A DNA stretch of 32,483 nucleotides. It comes from an uncultured Anaerolineae bacterium. Lineage in GTDB: Bacteria; Chloroflexota; Anaerolineae; Anaerolineales; Villigracilaceae. Positions 14,876 to 21,882 of the stretch are shown one piece after another. The stretch spans positions 1-32,483 of the forward strand of contig CAINXK010000063.1 of the NCBI GenBank assembly GCA_903854805.1. Reading direction: 5' to 3'. How positions within the stretch are numbered: position 1 is the first letter of the stretch; the number at the start of each line of letters is the position of its first letter. The notes beneath the pieces are model-generated. The model was not told where the DNA came from and did not search any database. It worked only from the letters and a program-made list of their open reading frames with translations. The translations under genes and the position numbers were made by a program.

Positions 14876-16054
14876 ATGCCTGAAACGATGACACCCCGCG
14901 AACGCGTAGAAGCCACGCTCAATCACAAAGAACCGGACCGGGTTCCGATTTCTCTTGGGGGATCGGCCAATCATCTAACCGAGCAACGCTATCTTCTTTT
15001 ACGCGATCACTTTGGTGTCCAGGATGTGCCGCGCCGTACCCTGGTGGGATTCTACACAACCCCAGATTACAACCCGGTCCTGGATAAATTAGGCACCGAT
15101 TTTCGTTTTGTGCACATGCGCCCGCCAACGAACTATATTTCAAATCCGATGGAAGGTGATTTCAAAGAATTTACCGATGAGTGGGGTTTGCAGCACCGGC
15201 TTGTCTCGGGTTACTACGATATGGGCGGAGCGCCTTTGGCCAAGGACTTGAGCAAGGAAAGCATCAAAAATTTTCACTGGCCCGATCCTTATGACCCCAT
15301 CCGAGTTGCGGGGCTAAAAGAAGAAGTCGAAAACCTTTATAACAATACCGATTATTCGATCGTCGCTCACCGTCCGGTTTATGGCAACCTGTGGGAAATG
15401 GTGCGCGTGCTGGTTGGCATGGAAAATGCCCTGATGATGACCACACTGGATACCGCCATGTTTGACGCTTTGCTGGGGAAATTGGCTGAAATTCAGAATG
15501 GTTTTTATGATGCCTTCCTGAGTGTGGTCGGGCCTTATGTGCAAATTGTAGAAATGGCCGATGACTATGGCACCAATGTTGGGCCCATGTTTAACCCGAA
15601 GATTTACAAGCAATTCTTGATGCCGCATTATAAAAAGACAATCGAACTGATTAAGAAAAAAGCTCCCCAGGCCAAAGTCTTGCTGCACAACGACGGCGCA
15701 ATCCGGAAGTTCATTCCAGACCTGATCGAGACCGGTTTCGAGGTATTGAATCCGATCGAGGCGCACCTGGTGGGCATGGACCCGGTCGGACTGAAGCGTG
15801 ATTTTGGCAAAGAGATCACTTTCCAGGGTGGCGTGGATATTAAGCGCGTCATGACGCAAGGCTCGCTGGAGGATATTCGCGGCGAGGTGCGGCTGCGGAT
15901 TGAACAAATGGGAAACGACGGCGGCTATATTCTGGCGCCGGCGCATAACTTTGGCAATGACATCCCTCTTAATAATATGCTGGCTTTCTTTCAAGCCGGT
16001 CATGAACTTGGCTTTTACCCTCTTAATACAGCGCCCAGTGGGCCAGGAAAATAA
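14876..16054 (+). CDS. Uroporphyrinogen decarboxylase-superfamily protein, first gene of the PTS operon
   Basis: A 392-residue member of the UroD/MtaA superfamily. The N-terminus TPRERVEATLNHKEPDRVPISLGG is the standard opening of the non-haem members. The barrel ends with AKVLLHNDGAIRKFIPDLIETGFEVLNPI and FQGGVDI. In MtaA-type methyltransferases a His-x-Cys zinc motif occupies the HNDG position; here it is His-Asn-Asp, so a thiolate zinc site is not evident. True UroD is unlikely, as no haem gene is near. The start is ATG 14876 with GGAG 7-10 bases upstream; an in-frame TTG at 14858 would lie in the operator. Only 1 bp separates it from the aldolase-fold gene. Its biochemical role in sugar catabolism is unknown. 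Confidence 0.85.
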   Translation: MPETMTPRERVEATLNHKEPDRVPISLGGSANHLTEQRYLLLRDHFGVQDVPRRTLVGFYTTPDYNPVLDKLGTDFRFVHMRPPTNYISNPMEGDFKEFTDEWGLQHRLVSGYYDMGGAPLAKDLSKESIKNFHWPDPYDPIRVAGLKEEVENLYNNTDYSIVAHRPVYGNLWEMVRVLVGMENALMMTTLDTAMFDALLGKLAEIQNGFYDAFLSVVGPYVQIVEMADDYGTNVGPMFNPKIYKQFLMPHYKKTIELIKKKAPQAKVLLHNDGAIRKFIPDLIETGFEVLNPIEAHLVGMDPVGLKRDFGKEITFQGGVDIKRVMTQGSLEDIRGEVRLRIEQMGNDGGYILAPAHNFGNDIPLNNMLAFFQAGHELGFYPLNTAPSGPGK

Positions 16055-16055
16055 T

Positions 16056-16718
16056 ATGCTCCTTGAGGAACTCCGCCGTAAAGTTCTGGAAACTGCCAAC
16101 CTGCTGCCAAAATTTGGGCTGGTATGGATGGCGGGCGGCACAGTTTGTGCGCGTGACCCGCAAACCGGTTATGTGATTGTTACGCCCAGTGGCATGCCTT
16201 ATGAAAACCTGACCCCTGCCGATATGATCGTGACCGATATTAACATGAATCTAATTGATGGAAAAAACCGCCCATCAGTTGCCCTCAACCTGTGGACCGG
16301 TTTTTTCTTAGCGCGACCCGAAATTCACGCCGTGGTGCATACGCACTCGCCTTACGCCACCGCCTTTTCAGTCATCAACGAAGCAATCCCGATCATTACC
16401 GAAACCCAGGCCGATTGGTTCGGCCAGCCAATCCCGGTGGCGCCTTACCTGTCTGTGGAAGATCAGCGCTTCGCCAGCTTGCCGGTGCAAATATTGGCTG
16501 ATGGGTTTGGGGTGCTTTTGGGCCAGCACGGAGTTATCACAATCGGAAGAACTTTAGACCAGGCCCTCGAACGAGCCGTTACACTGGAAGAAGCCGCGCG
16601 TACCTATGCCATCGCCAAGAGCATCGGCTCACCTCTGGTTTTCAGTAACCAGATGGCGCACAGTTCATTTGAGTACTACCACAACCGCTATGGACAGCGC
16701 AGCGAAAAACACGAATAG
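16056..16718 (+). CDS. Class II aldolase/adducin-fold protein with altered catalytic positions
   Basis: A 220-residue protein of the family containing fuculose-phosphate aldolase and ribulose-phosphate 4-epimerase. The phosphate-binding segment VTPSGMPYENLTPADMIV is intact, and metal ligands are present in VVHTHSPYATA (two His) and LLGQHGVITIG (third His). Two usual catalytic features differ. The GN-(V/L/I)-S motif is GGTVCAR. The Glu that follows PSS in fuculose aldolase is Ala (PSVALNLWTGF). It may therefore catalyse another reaction or use another base. The start ATG 16056 lies 1 bp after the upstream stop; a longer frame inside the UroD-like gene is a shadow. It is followed after 12 bp by PTS IIA. 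Confidence 0.88.
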   Translation: MLLEELRRKVLETANLLPKFGLVWMAGGTVCARDPQTGYVIVTPSGMPYENLTPADMIVTDINMNLIDGKNRPSVALNLWTGFFLARPEIHAVVHTHSPYATAFSVINEAIPIITETQADWFGQPIPVAPYLSVEDQRFASLPVQILADGFGVLLGQHGVITIGRTLDQALERAVTLEEAARTYAIAKSIGSPLVFSNQMAHSSFEYYHNRYGQRSEKHE

Positions 16719-16730
16719 GAGCAGATCACT

Positions 16731-17192
16731 TTGTTGGCATTCAGCGAATTATCGATAATCATAGATCTGGATGTGCAGGATGCACATACGGTCATCAGTC
16801 TTCTGGCAGAGAAGTTGCATGCGCAGGGCCTGGTCTCGGCCGATTATGGCAACCAGACCTGGGCCAGAGAGCTTGAACATCCAACCGGACTGCCCACCTC
16901 GCCTTTTGCGATTGCGTTTCCACACGCCGATGCTGAAGGTGTCCACCAATCGGCTCTGGCAATTGCCATCTTGCGCACACCGATCCAATTTAAGAACATG
17001 GCTGATCCGGATGAAAGTCTGGATGTATTTATTGTTTTAATGCTAGCTAATAAGAACCCGGAAGAACAAATTCAAACCTTACGAAACCTGGCTTTGCTTT
17101 TTGGTCAGCCAGAAAAACTGGTCGCTTTACGCGAGCAGGTCAGTCTCCAGGCTGTAGAGGCCTGGCTTAAGCAAGAACTTCTGCTTGAGTAG
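16731..17192 (+). CDS. gatA: PTS IIA component, fructose/mannitol/galactitol type
   Basis: A 153-residue cytoplasmic phosphocarrier of the PTS EIIA type-2 family, passing phosphate from HPr to IIB. The phosphorylated residue is His65 in SPFAIAFPHADAEGV. The start is TTG 16731 with AGGAG 9-13 bases upstream; the next TTG 3 bases on is an alternative. Length and motif fit the stand-alone IIA of galactitol systems. It lies in the order aldolase-fold, IIA, IIB, IIC. A 120-bp gap with a hairpin follows before IIB, unusually long for this operon. Confidence 0.92.
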   Translation: MLAFSELSIIIDLDVQDAHTVISLLAEKLHAQGLVSADYGNQTWARELEHPTGLPTSPFAIAFPHADAEGVHQSALAIAILRTPIQFKNMADPDESLDVFIVLMLANKNPEEQIQTLRNLALLFGQPEKLVALREQVSLQAVEAWLKQELLLE

Positions 17193-17197
17193 GCATG

Positions 17198-17239
17198 TGT
17201 CCGAGTGGTTGAACCTCGGCAAGGAGGTCAAAGACAACC
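17198..17239 (+). other. Structured gap between IIA and IIB with tRNA-Ser-like segment
   Basis: TGTCCGAGTGGTTGAA at 17198-17213 reads like the D-arm of bacterial tRNA-Ser or tRNA-Leu. It runs into a nested hairpin: GGTTG (17207-17211) with CAACC (17235-17239) outside, and ACCTC (17213-17217) with GAGGT (17224-17228) inside. No acceptor, anticodon or T arm can be completed, so it is not a tRNA gene. It may be a tRNA fragment or an RNA element affecting IIB expression. Confidence 0.45.
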
Positions 17240-17312
17240 GTAGGTAGTTATATTTGTCGCGACAGGCTTAATAGCCGGCAACCAGATCAAATTCAAGGAG
17301 GCAGAGTAATCC

Positions 17313-17612
17313 ATGAGCAAATTAATAGTCGTTGCATGTGGAGCTGGAATCAATACATCCACAATCGCTGAAGATTCCATTCGAGAGCGTGTGGCCCAGG
17401 AAGGTATGACGGACGTACTGGTCAAAAGGATTTTGATGGCTGACATCGAGGGCTACCTTGGCCGTACAGACCTGATCATGGTTGTATCCATGATGAAAAT
17501 CTTCCGCACCTATAACGTACCGATTTTCCAGGGCATGCCTTTCCTGATTGGCTCGAAACAGGAAAGGGAAGCACTCTTAGACAAGATCGTCGCAGAAATC
17601 AAAAAAGTGTAA
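17313..17612 (+). CDS. gatB: PTS IIB component, galactitol type
   Basis: A 99-residue IIB protein, which accepts phosphate from IIA on a Cys and passes it to the sugar bound to IIC. The phosphorylated residue is Cys9 in the P-loop-like VVACGAGINTSTIAED, close to the CGTGVATST of known GatB proteins. The C-terminal FQGMPFLIGSKQEREALLDKIV matches the family ending. AGGAGG lies 13-18 bases upstream of the ATG. It is followed by IIC after 49 bp. Confidence 0.94.
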   Translation: MSKLIVVACGAGINTSTIAEDSIRERVAQEGMTDVLVKRILMADIEGYLGRTDLIMVVSMMKIFRTYNVPIFQGMPFLIGSKQEREALLDKIVAEIKKV

Positions 17613-17661
17613 CCCCGGATGATCCAATCCGTATTCAGATTTGCAAAAGGAGAATGGTAAC

Positions 17662-18957
17662 ATGGGAGTATTATCTGTTGCTGTTGGTTGGTTGCTGAGC
17701 CTTGGCTCATCACTGATCGTGATGATCGTCCTGATCATCCTTGGTCTGGTATTCCGAGTGGGCTGGCAGAAAGCTGTGCGCGGTGGCATCACCACCGGCG
17801 TTGGCCTGGCTGGCTTATTCCTGGTGGTTAATGTGATCGTCGGAGCCTTACAGCCGGCTGTGGCCGAAATGGCCACTCGTTTTGGCGTAGCCAAGACGCT
17901 GGTGGACGTTAACTGGGCTGACGCGGGCATTGCCTGGGGTTGGCCTGGCGTAGCGGGCTTGATCGTCTCGATCCTGATCGTCAATATCCTGATGCTGGTA
18001 CTCAAACTCACCAAAACCCTCTGGACTGATGTTTGGTCCTATTGGCATGGTTCTGCACTGGCTGGCTTCGTCTGGGCGCTGACAGGTGGCAACATTTTCC
18101 TTGGCATCCTGGCTGGAGTTCTGTATCTGGTAGCTGGCAGCCTGATGAGTGACATGACCGCCAAGAAATACCAGGAATTCAATGATATGCCCGGTATCGG
18201 TGTACCCTGCGGCACCACCGTTCAGGCCAGTTTGTTTGCCATGCCGGTTGTCTGGGTGTTGGACCGCATTCCTGGTCTCAAAGATTGGGATGCATCCCCA
18301 GAAGGCATCAAGAAACGCTTCGGTTTGGTGGGTGAGCCTGGCGTCATGGGCTTCATACTGGGTGTCATCATCGGTATCTTCGCCTACGGCGTCGGAACCG
18401 GTGACCTGGGCATTGCCAAGATCTTGGGCTTGGGTATGAACGTGGCCGTCATGATGATGATCCTGCCCCGCATGGTCTCAATCATCGCCGAAGGCATCAT
18501 CCCGATCACAATGTCGATTGTCCAGTTCATGCGCGAACGCTTCAAGGATCGCGAGATCTACGTGGCGGTTGACTGCGCAGTGCTGTTGGGCCACCCGGCT
18601 GTGATGGCTTCCACCATCATCCTGTTCCCACTGCTCGTGCTGCTTGCGGCGGTTCTGCCCGGCGTGCAAATGCTGCCAATCGCCTCCCTGGCTGTCGTAC
18701 CCTTCTGGGCCGGCGCTGTAGTACCTTACACCAAGGGTAACGTCGTCAAAACCGTGATCGTACTCTTGCTCTACGCAATCCCCTTCATGTATTTATCCAC
18801 CTGGAGCGCCACCTCGCACACCGCCGCCTTCCAAATGATGGGTCAATACAGTGACCAGATCGGCCAGGGACTTAAGCTGGCCAGCTGGGACATGGGCGGC
18901 GATATCCTGGGTAACATCATCCAGGCTGGTTTCCGTATGTTTGGCTTTGGGGCTTAG
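17662..18957 (+). CDS. gatC: PTS IIC membrane permease, galactitol type
   Basis: A 431-residue integral membrane component of the Gat family, which carries the sugar or polyol across the membrane as it is phosphorylated. About ten hydrophobic segments are visible, for example ~16-32, ~43-63, ~95-115, ~128-155, ~228-250, ~265-285 and ~312-340. The family-like stretches include WQKAVRGGITTGVGLAGLFL near the N-terminus, DVWSYWHGSALAGFVWALTG in the middle and AVDCAVLLGHPAVMASTII towards the end. The start is ATG 17662 with AAAGGAGA 9-16 bases upstream; an in-frame TTG 21 bases earlier is less likely. A large hairpin follows the stop. Substrate class (galactitol, other polyol or sugar acid) cannot be read directly. 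Confidence 0.94.
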   Translation: MGVLSVAVGWLLSLGSSLIVMIVLIILGLVFRVGWQKAVRGGITTGVGLAGLFLVVNVIVGALQPAVAEMATRFGVAKTLVDVNWADAGIAWGWPGVAGLIVSILIVNILMLVLKLTKTLWTDVWSYWHGSALAGFVWALTGGNIFLGILAGVLYLVAGSLMSDMTAKKYQEFNDMPGIGVPCGTTVQASLFAMPVVWVLDRIPGLKDWDASPEGIKKRFGLVGEPGVMGFILGVIIGIFAYGVGTGDLGIAKILGLGMNVAVMMMILPRMVSIIAEGIIPITMSIVQFMRERFKDREIYVAVDCAVLLGHPAVMASTIILFPLLVLLAAVLPGVQMLPIASLAVVPFWAGAVVPYTKGNVVKTVIVLLLYAIPFMYLSTWSATSHTAAFQMMGQYSDQIGQGLKLASWDMGGDILGNIIQAGFRMFGFGA

Positions 18958-18977
18958 TCGGATACACAATTGAATAT

Positions 18978-19026
18978 CCAGGGGAGCTTCCACGAGGTTG
19001 GCAAAATCGTGTGGAGCTCCCCCTGG
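18978..19026 (+). other. Large imperfect hairpin after IIC
   Basis: The left arm from 18978 (CCAGGGG-AGCTTCCACGA) pairs with the right arm ending at 19026 (TCGTGTGGAGCTCCCCCTGG), with one or two bulges and a loop of about 11 bases. There is no T tract. It may protect the upstream PTS mRNA or reduce expression of the following genes. Confidence 0.65.
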
Positions 19027-19063
19027 TCTGCAAGGTTAAAATAATCCTTATTAGGAGACTGCC

Positions 19064-19378
19064 ATGTCAAAATATCGTGTCTGCGTAATCGGGGGTTGGT
19101 GCGGTAACCGGTTAGTCATGGTTGCAGAACACCTTGATGAATTATTGCAGAAGGCAGGTTATACCTGCCAGGTGAAAAGCCACAGCGTTTGGGAAAACTA
19201 CAACCAACCACCCACATCCAACCTGGTCTTGCAGCTGCTGCCAGCCTTTACCGAGGCTGAAACTGGTTGCCCGGTCATCAATATCAGACCTTTCCTGGTC
19301 GATCTTGATCATCCCCAAACCTTGGAAAAAATATTTACCCAGATCAAGGGCGATTTTGCTGTTTCAATTCAGCAATAG
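19064..19378 (+). CDS. Diverged PTS IIB-like protein
   Basis: A 104-residue protein that looks like a relative of the galactitol IIB encoded 1.4 kb upstream. The start MSKYRVCVIGGWCGNRLVMVAEHLDELL can be laid on the IIB P-loop region so that Cys13-Gly14 falls near Cys9-Gly10 of IIB. The end CPVINIRPFLVDLDHPQTLEKIFTQIK parallels VPIFQGMPFLIGSKQEREALLDKIVAEIK. The loop after the Cys lacks the Ser/Thr-rich NTST pattern, so phosphate transfer is not certain. AGGAG lies 8-12 bases upstream of the ATG. It could be a second IIB, a regulatory phospho-sensor, or an adaptor. The assignment rests on visual alignment only. Confidence 0.65.
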   Translation: MSKYRVCVIGGWCGNRLVMVAEHLDELLQKAGYTCQVKSHSVWENYNQPPTSNLVLQLLPAFTEAETGCPVINIRPFLVDLDHPQTLEKIFTQIKGDFAVSIQQ

Positions 19379-19395
19379 TTGCAGCCGGTAAAAAA

Positions 19396-20538
19396 ATGGA
19401 AAGACACCTATACTTCGATTATTGCGCAACCACACCCATCCATCCAGAGGTGCGTTCAGCCATGCTAAAAACGCTGGACCAGGATTTCGGGAATCCGTCC
19501 AGCATGCATTCCTTCGGAAAATCTGCGGCGCAGGCTATTGCTGATGCGCGCGCGGAAGTTGCCGCGGGGCTGTGCTGCAGCCCGGATGAGATCACCTTCA
19601 CCAGCGGCGCAACCGAATCGGATAACCTGGCTTTGTTGGGGGTCATGCGCCAGCAACCACCCGGCAAGACACATCTGATCACCACCTCGATTGAACATCA
19701 CGCTGTTTTACACACCGCCAAACAATTGCAAAGCGAAGGGTATCAAATTACCGTACTCTCGGTCGACGATCAGGGCCTGGTAGACCCCGCTGATGTACGC
19801 AAAGCGCTGCGCCCAGATACGGCGCTCATCTCGGTGATGCTGGTCAACAACGAGGTGGGTTCAATCCAACCTGTGGCCGAGATTGGGAAAATTGCGCACG
19901 AAAACGGGGTTTTATTTCACTCGGACGCTGTTCAGGCCATTGGACTGCTGGACGTGAATGTACAGACCCAAAACATTGACTTGCTCTCACTCTCGGCCCA
20001 CAAAATTTATGGACCCAAGGGTGTCGGCGCGCTATTTGTGCGTAAAGGTGTCAGCCTGGCACCGCTCTCGTTTGGCGGTTCGCAGGAAAACAGCCTGCGC
20101 CCAGGCACCGAAAACGTGCCCGGTATAGCCGGGCTGGGCGCAGCCATGCGCCTGACGAATCAGCACAAAGCCGTCGAAAGGGAACGCCTGAGCCGTTTGC
20201 GCAGTAGCCTCATTTCAGGGCTGCTGGAACGCATCCCCGGCCTGACCGTCAATGGACCGGCTGCGCAAGCTGCGCATGTGCTCTCGCTCAGTTTTCCAGA
20301 CGCCAATGGTGAAATGATGCTGATCCGTCTGAATGGGGCCGGCATCGCGGTTTCGATGGGCTCGGCCTGCACATCCAAAGACATTGAGCCATCGCATGTT
20401 CTAACAGCCATGCGGATGCCGCTCAGCCAGATCGATGGCACCCTGCGGATCTCGCTTGGCTACCCGACAACCGAGGCAGAGCTGCTCACCTTGCTGGAAA
20501 TATTACCCGAAATTTGGCGCAAGGCGAAGAACAATTGA
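19396..20538 (+). CDS. Cysteine desulfurase (NifS/IscS-like aminotransferase class V)
   Basis: A 380-residue PLP enzyme that takes sulfur from cysteine as a persulfide. The N-terminus YFDYCATTPIHPEVR is typical of IscS/NifS. PLP Lys203 lies in LSLSAHKIYGPKGVGALF, the cofactor-contact ATESDN at ~72-77 and His101-102 in TTSIEHHAVL. The persulfide Cys325 is in MGSACTSKDIEPSHVL, in the flexible loop. All key residues are kept, so activity is expected. The ribosome site is weak. It overlaps the SorC gene by 4 bases and follows the IIB-like gene by 17 bp. No scaffold protein (IscU/SufU) gene is next to it, so its placement in a PTS operon is unexplained. Confidence 0.92.
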   Translation: MERHLYFDYCATTPIHPEVRSAMLKTLDQDFGNPSSMHSFGKSAAQAIADARAEVAAGLCCSPDEITFTSGATESDNLALLGVMRQQPPGKTHLITTSIEHHAVLHTAKQLQSEGYQITVLSVDDQGLVDPADVRKALRPDTALISVMLVNNEVGSIQPVAEIGKIAHENGVLFHSDAVQAIGLLDVNVQTQNIDLLSLSAHKIYGPKGVGALFVRKGVSLAPLSFGGSQENSLRPGTENVPGIAGLGAAMRLTNQHKAVERERLSRLRSSLISGLLERIPGLTVNGPAAQAAHVLSLSFPDANGEMMLIRLNGAGIAVSMGSACTSKDIEPSHVLTAMRMPLSQIDGTLRISLGYPTTEAELLTLLEILPEIWRKAKNN

Positions 20539-21524
20539 CCAGAGCTGCTGTCGCAATGCCTGACTATCATCCCCCGCTGGACCGTGATTTGCTGCTGGCT
20601 GATGTTGCCGAGATGTACTACCTGGGCCGCATGCGCCAATCTGAAATCGCCAATATCATCGGTCTGACCACTTCGATGGTTTCGCGCTTGCTAACCGAAG
20701 CACATCAACGCAACATGGTGGATATCCATATTCGCAGGCCATTACAATCAGATTATGGCCTCGAAACCGCGCTCAAAGAAAAGTTTAATCTCACCACGGT
20801 CAGCGTGGTAACAGTTCGAAATCATGAAATTACCTTCCTAAAATACCTGGGTGCCGCCGGGGCACAGACCTTTAAACGCTACCTGTCGCCTGGAAGCACA
20901 ATCGGGATCGCCTGGGGCACCACCCTGAGCATACTGGCAGATGAGTTTGAAATTGCCGCTCCGATTCCAACCAAATTAGTGGAACTCGTGGGCGCAATGG
21001 GCTCTAGCAACAGCGAAAATAACGGTCATGGCACCATTATGCGCCTGGCCGAAAAATTAGGCGCCGAGCCCTATATTCTCAATGCGCCCTTCCTGTGCTC
21101 AACAGCCAGGATCGCCCAGGCTCTGCTTACAGATCAAATCCTTGCCAAGCCCTTGGCCATGGCCCAACAGGCCCAAATTGCATTACTCGGCGCTGGCAGC
21201 CTGGAGATGCCATACGCCACGCTTTTCAGGTACGGGTATTTTTCGCCAGAACTGATTGCCGATCTGCATCGGGTTGGGGCGGTTGGCAATGTTTGCGGTT
21301 TATATTTTGATATCAACGGCCAGGAAGCCCGCGCCGACTTCTGCGACCGGCTCATTACGATCAATAAAGAAGACCTGCTCTCCATTCCAATCCGAATTGG
21401 TGTCGTCGGCGGGATCGACAAGGCCAAACCCATCCTGGGTGCCCTACGCGGCGGTTATTTCAACGTCCTGGTGACAGACAACCTGACCGCAAAGCTGGTT
21501 TTGGAACAAGCAGAAAAGTGCTGA
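20535..21524 (+). CDS. SorC-family transcriptional regulator (first of two)
   Basis: A 329-residue sugar-responsive regulator. The helix-turn-helix occupies ~34-56 (RQSEIANIIGLTTSMVSRLL). The C-terminal SorC sugar-binding domain has GIAWGTTLSILADE at ~140, VELVGAMGS near 153-161 and, towards the end, IRIGVVGGIDKAKPILGALRGG. Family members bind a sugar phosphate and act as tetramers. The start is taken as TTG 20535, overlapping the upstream stop; ATG 20556 is the alternative. Its recognition helix is nearly the same as in the second SorC protein. As the last gene of the PTS operon it is probably autoregulated through the operator pair at 14830. The stop is followed by a control region for the next operon. 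Confidence 0.92.
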   Translation: MTRAAVAMPDYHPPLDRDLLLADVAEMYYLGRMRQSEIANIIGLTTSMVSRLLTEAHQRNMVDIHIRRPLQSDYGLETALKEKFNLTTVSVVTVRNHEITFLKYLGAAGAQTFKRYLSPGSTIGIAWGTTLSILADEFEIAAPIPTKLVELVGAMGSSNSENNGHGTIMRLAEKLGAEPYILNAPFLCSTARIAQALLTDQILAKPLAMAQQAQIALLGAGSLEMPYATLFRYGYFSPELIADLHRVGAVGNVCGLYFDINGQEARADFCDRLITINKEDLLSIPIRIGVVGGIDKAKPILGALRGGYFNVLVTDNLTAKLVLEQAEKC

Positions 21525-21574
21525 ATTCGCCCAGCTGGCTCGGTGTTACAACCCAGAAAAACAAGCCAAGACCA

Positions 21575-21603
21575 TTGACAATCAAAATAAAATTTGCTAT
21601 ACT
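21575..21603 (+). promoter_or_regulatory. Near-consensus promoter of the second regulon operon
   Basis: TTGACA (21575-21580), 17 bases, TATACT (21598-21603). The last base of the -10 box is the first base of the operator pair, so a bound repressor would block the start site. Confidence 0.88.
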
Positions 21604-21634
21604 CACATACGTGAGCGCTTATTCACGTATGTGA
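21603..21634. promoter_or_regulatory. Operator pair upstream of the second SorC gene
   Basis: TCACATACGTGA (21603-21614) and TCACGTATGTGA (21623-21634) lie exactly 20 bp apart. Each keeps the TCAC and GTGA ends. Position just downstream of the -10 box equals that of the pairs at 12531 and 14830. The architecture suits repression by a SorC tetramer spanning both sites. Confidence 0.88.
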
Positions 21635-21882
21635 TTTCGGCGCTTTATTCTTTAGCAATGCAGGTCAGCTTAACCGGACGAGAGCCGCGCCGCCACAATT
21701 CAGAGGTTCAGCGCAAACAAATGTCCAACAGAGCAGCGTGCTATTCCTCGCCAATAACTTGCGGGCGAAAGCACGCGACGTGGCAATCTTCTCATCAGAG
21801 TCGAGATCCCCAAGGTCGGGCAGAATGTTGATATCGCCAAAAGGCGGCTCAGAATTACAGAATCATTCTATAGGTGGACACA
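21635..21882 (+). other. ~250-nt leader before the second SorC gene
   Basis: No gene is supported; a 66-codon frame starting GTG 21631 begins inside the operator and has no family resemblance. Small hairpins occur: CGCC/GGCG around AAAA at 21835-21846, and AGAAT-C-ATTCT close to the ribosome site. A leader this long suggests post-transcriptional control, but I recognise no known RNA class. Confidence 0.35.

Noticed and set aside
14876..16054. True uroporphyrinogen decarboxylase of haem synthesis
   Set aside because: No haem genes nearby, sequence is of the MtaA-like side of the superfamily, and the gene heads a sugar PTS operon.
17191..17300. A tRNA-Ser gene
   Set aside because: Only the D-arm matches; acceptor stem, anticodon arm and T arm cannot be formed.
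21631..21831. 66-codon leader peptide gene before the second SorC gene
   Set aside because: The GTG start lies inside the operator, with no Shine-Dalgarno sequence and unusual composition.
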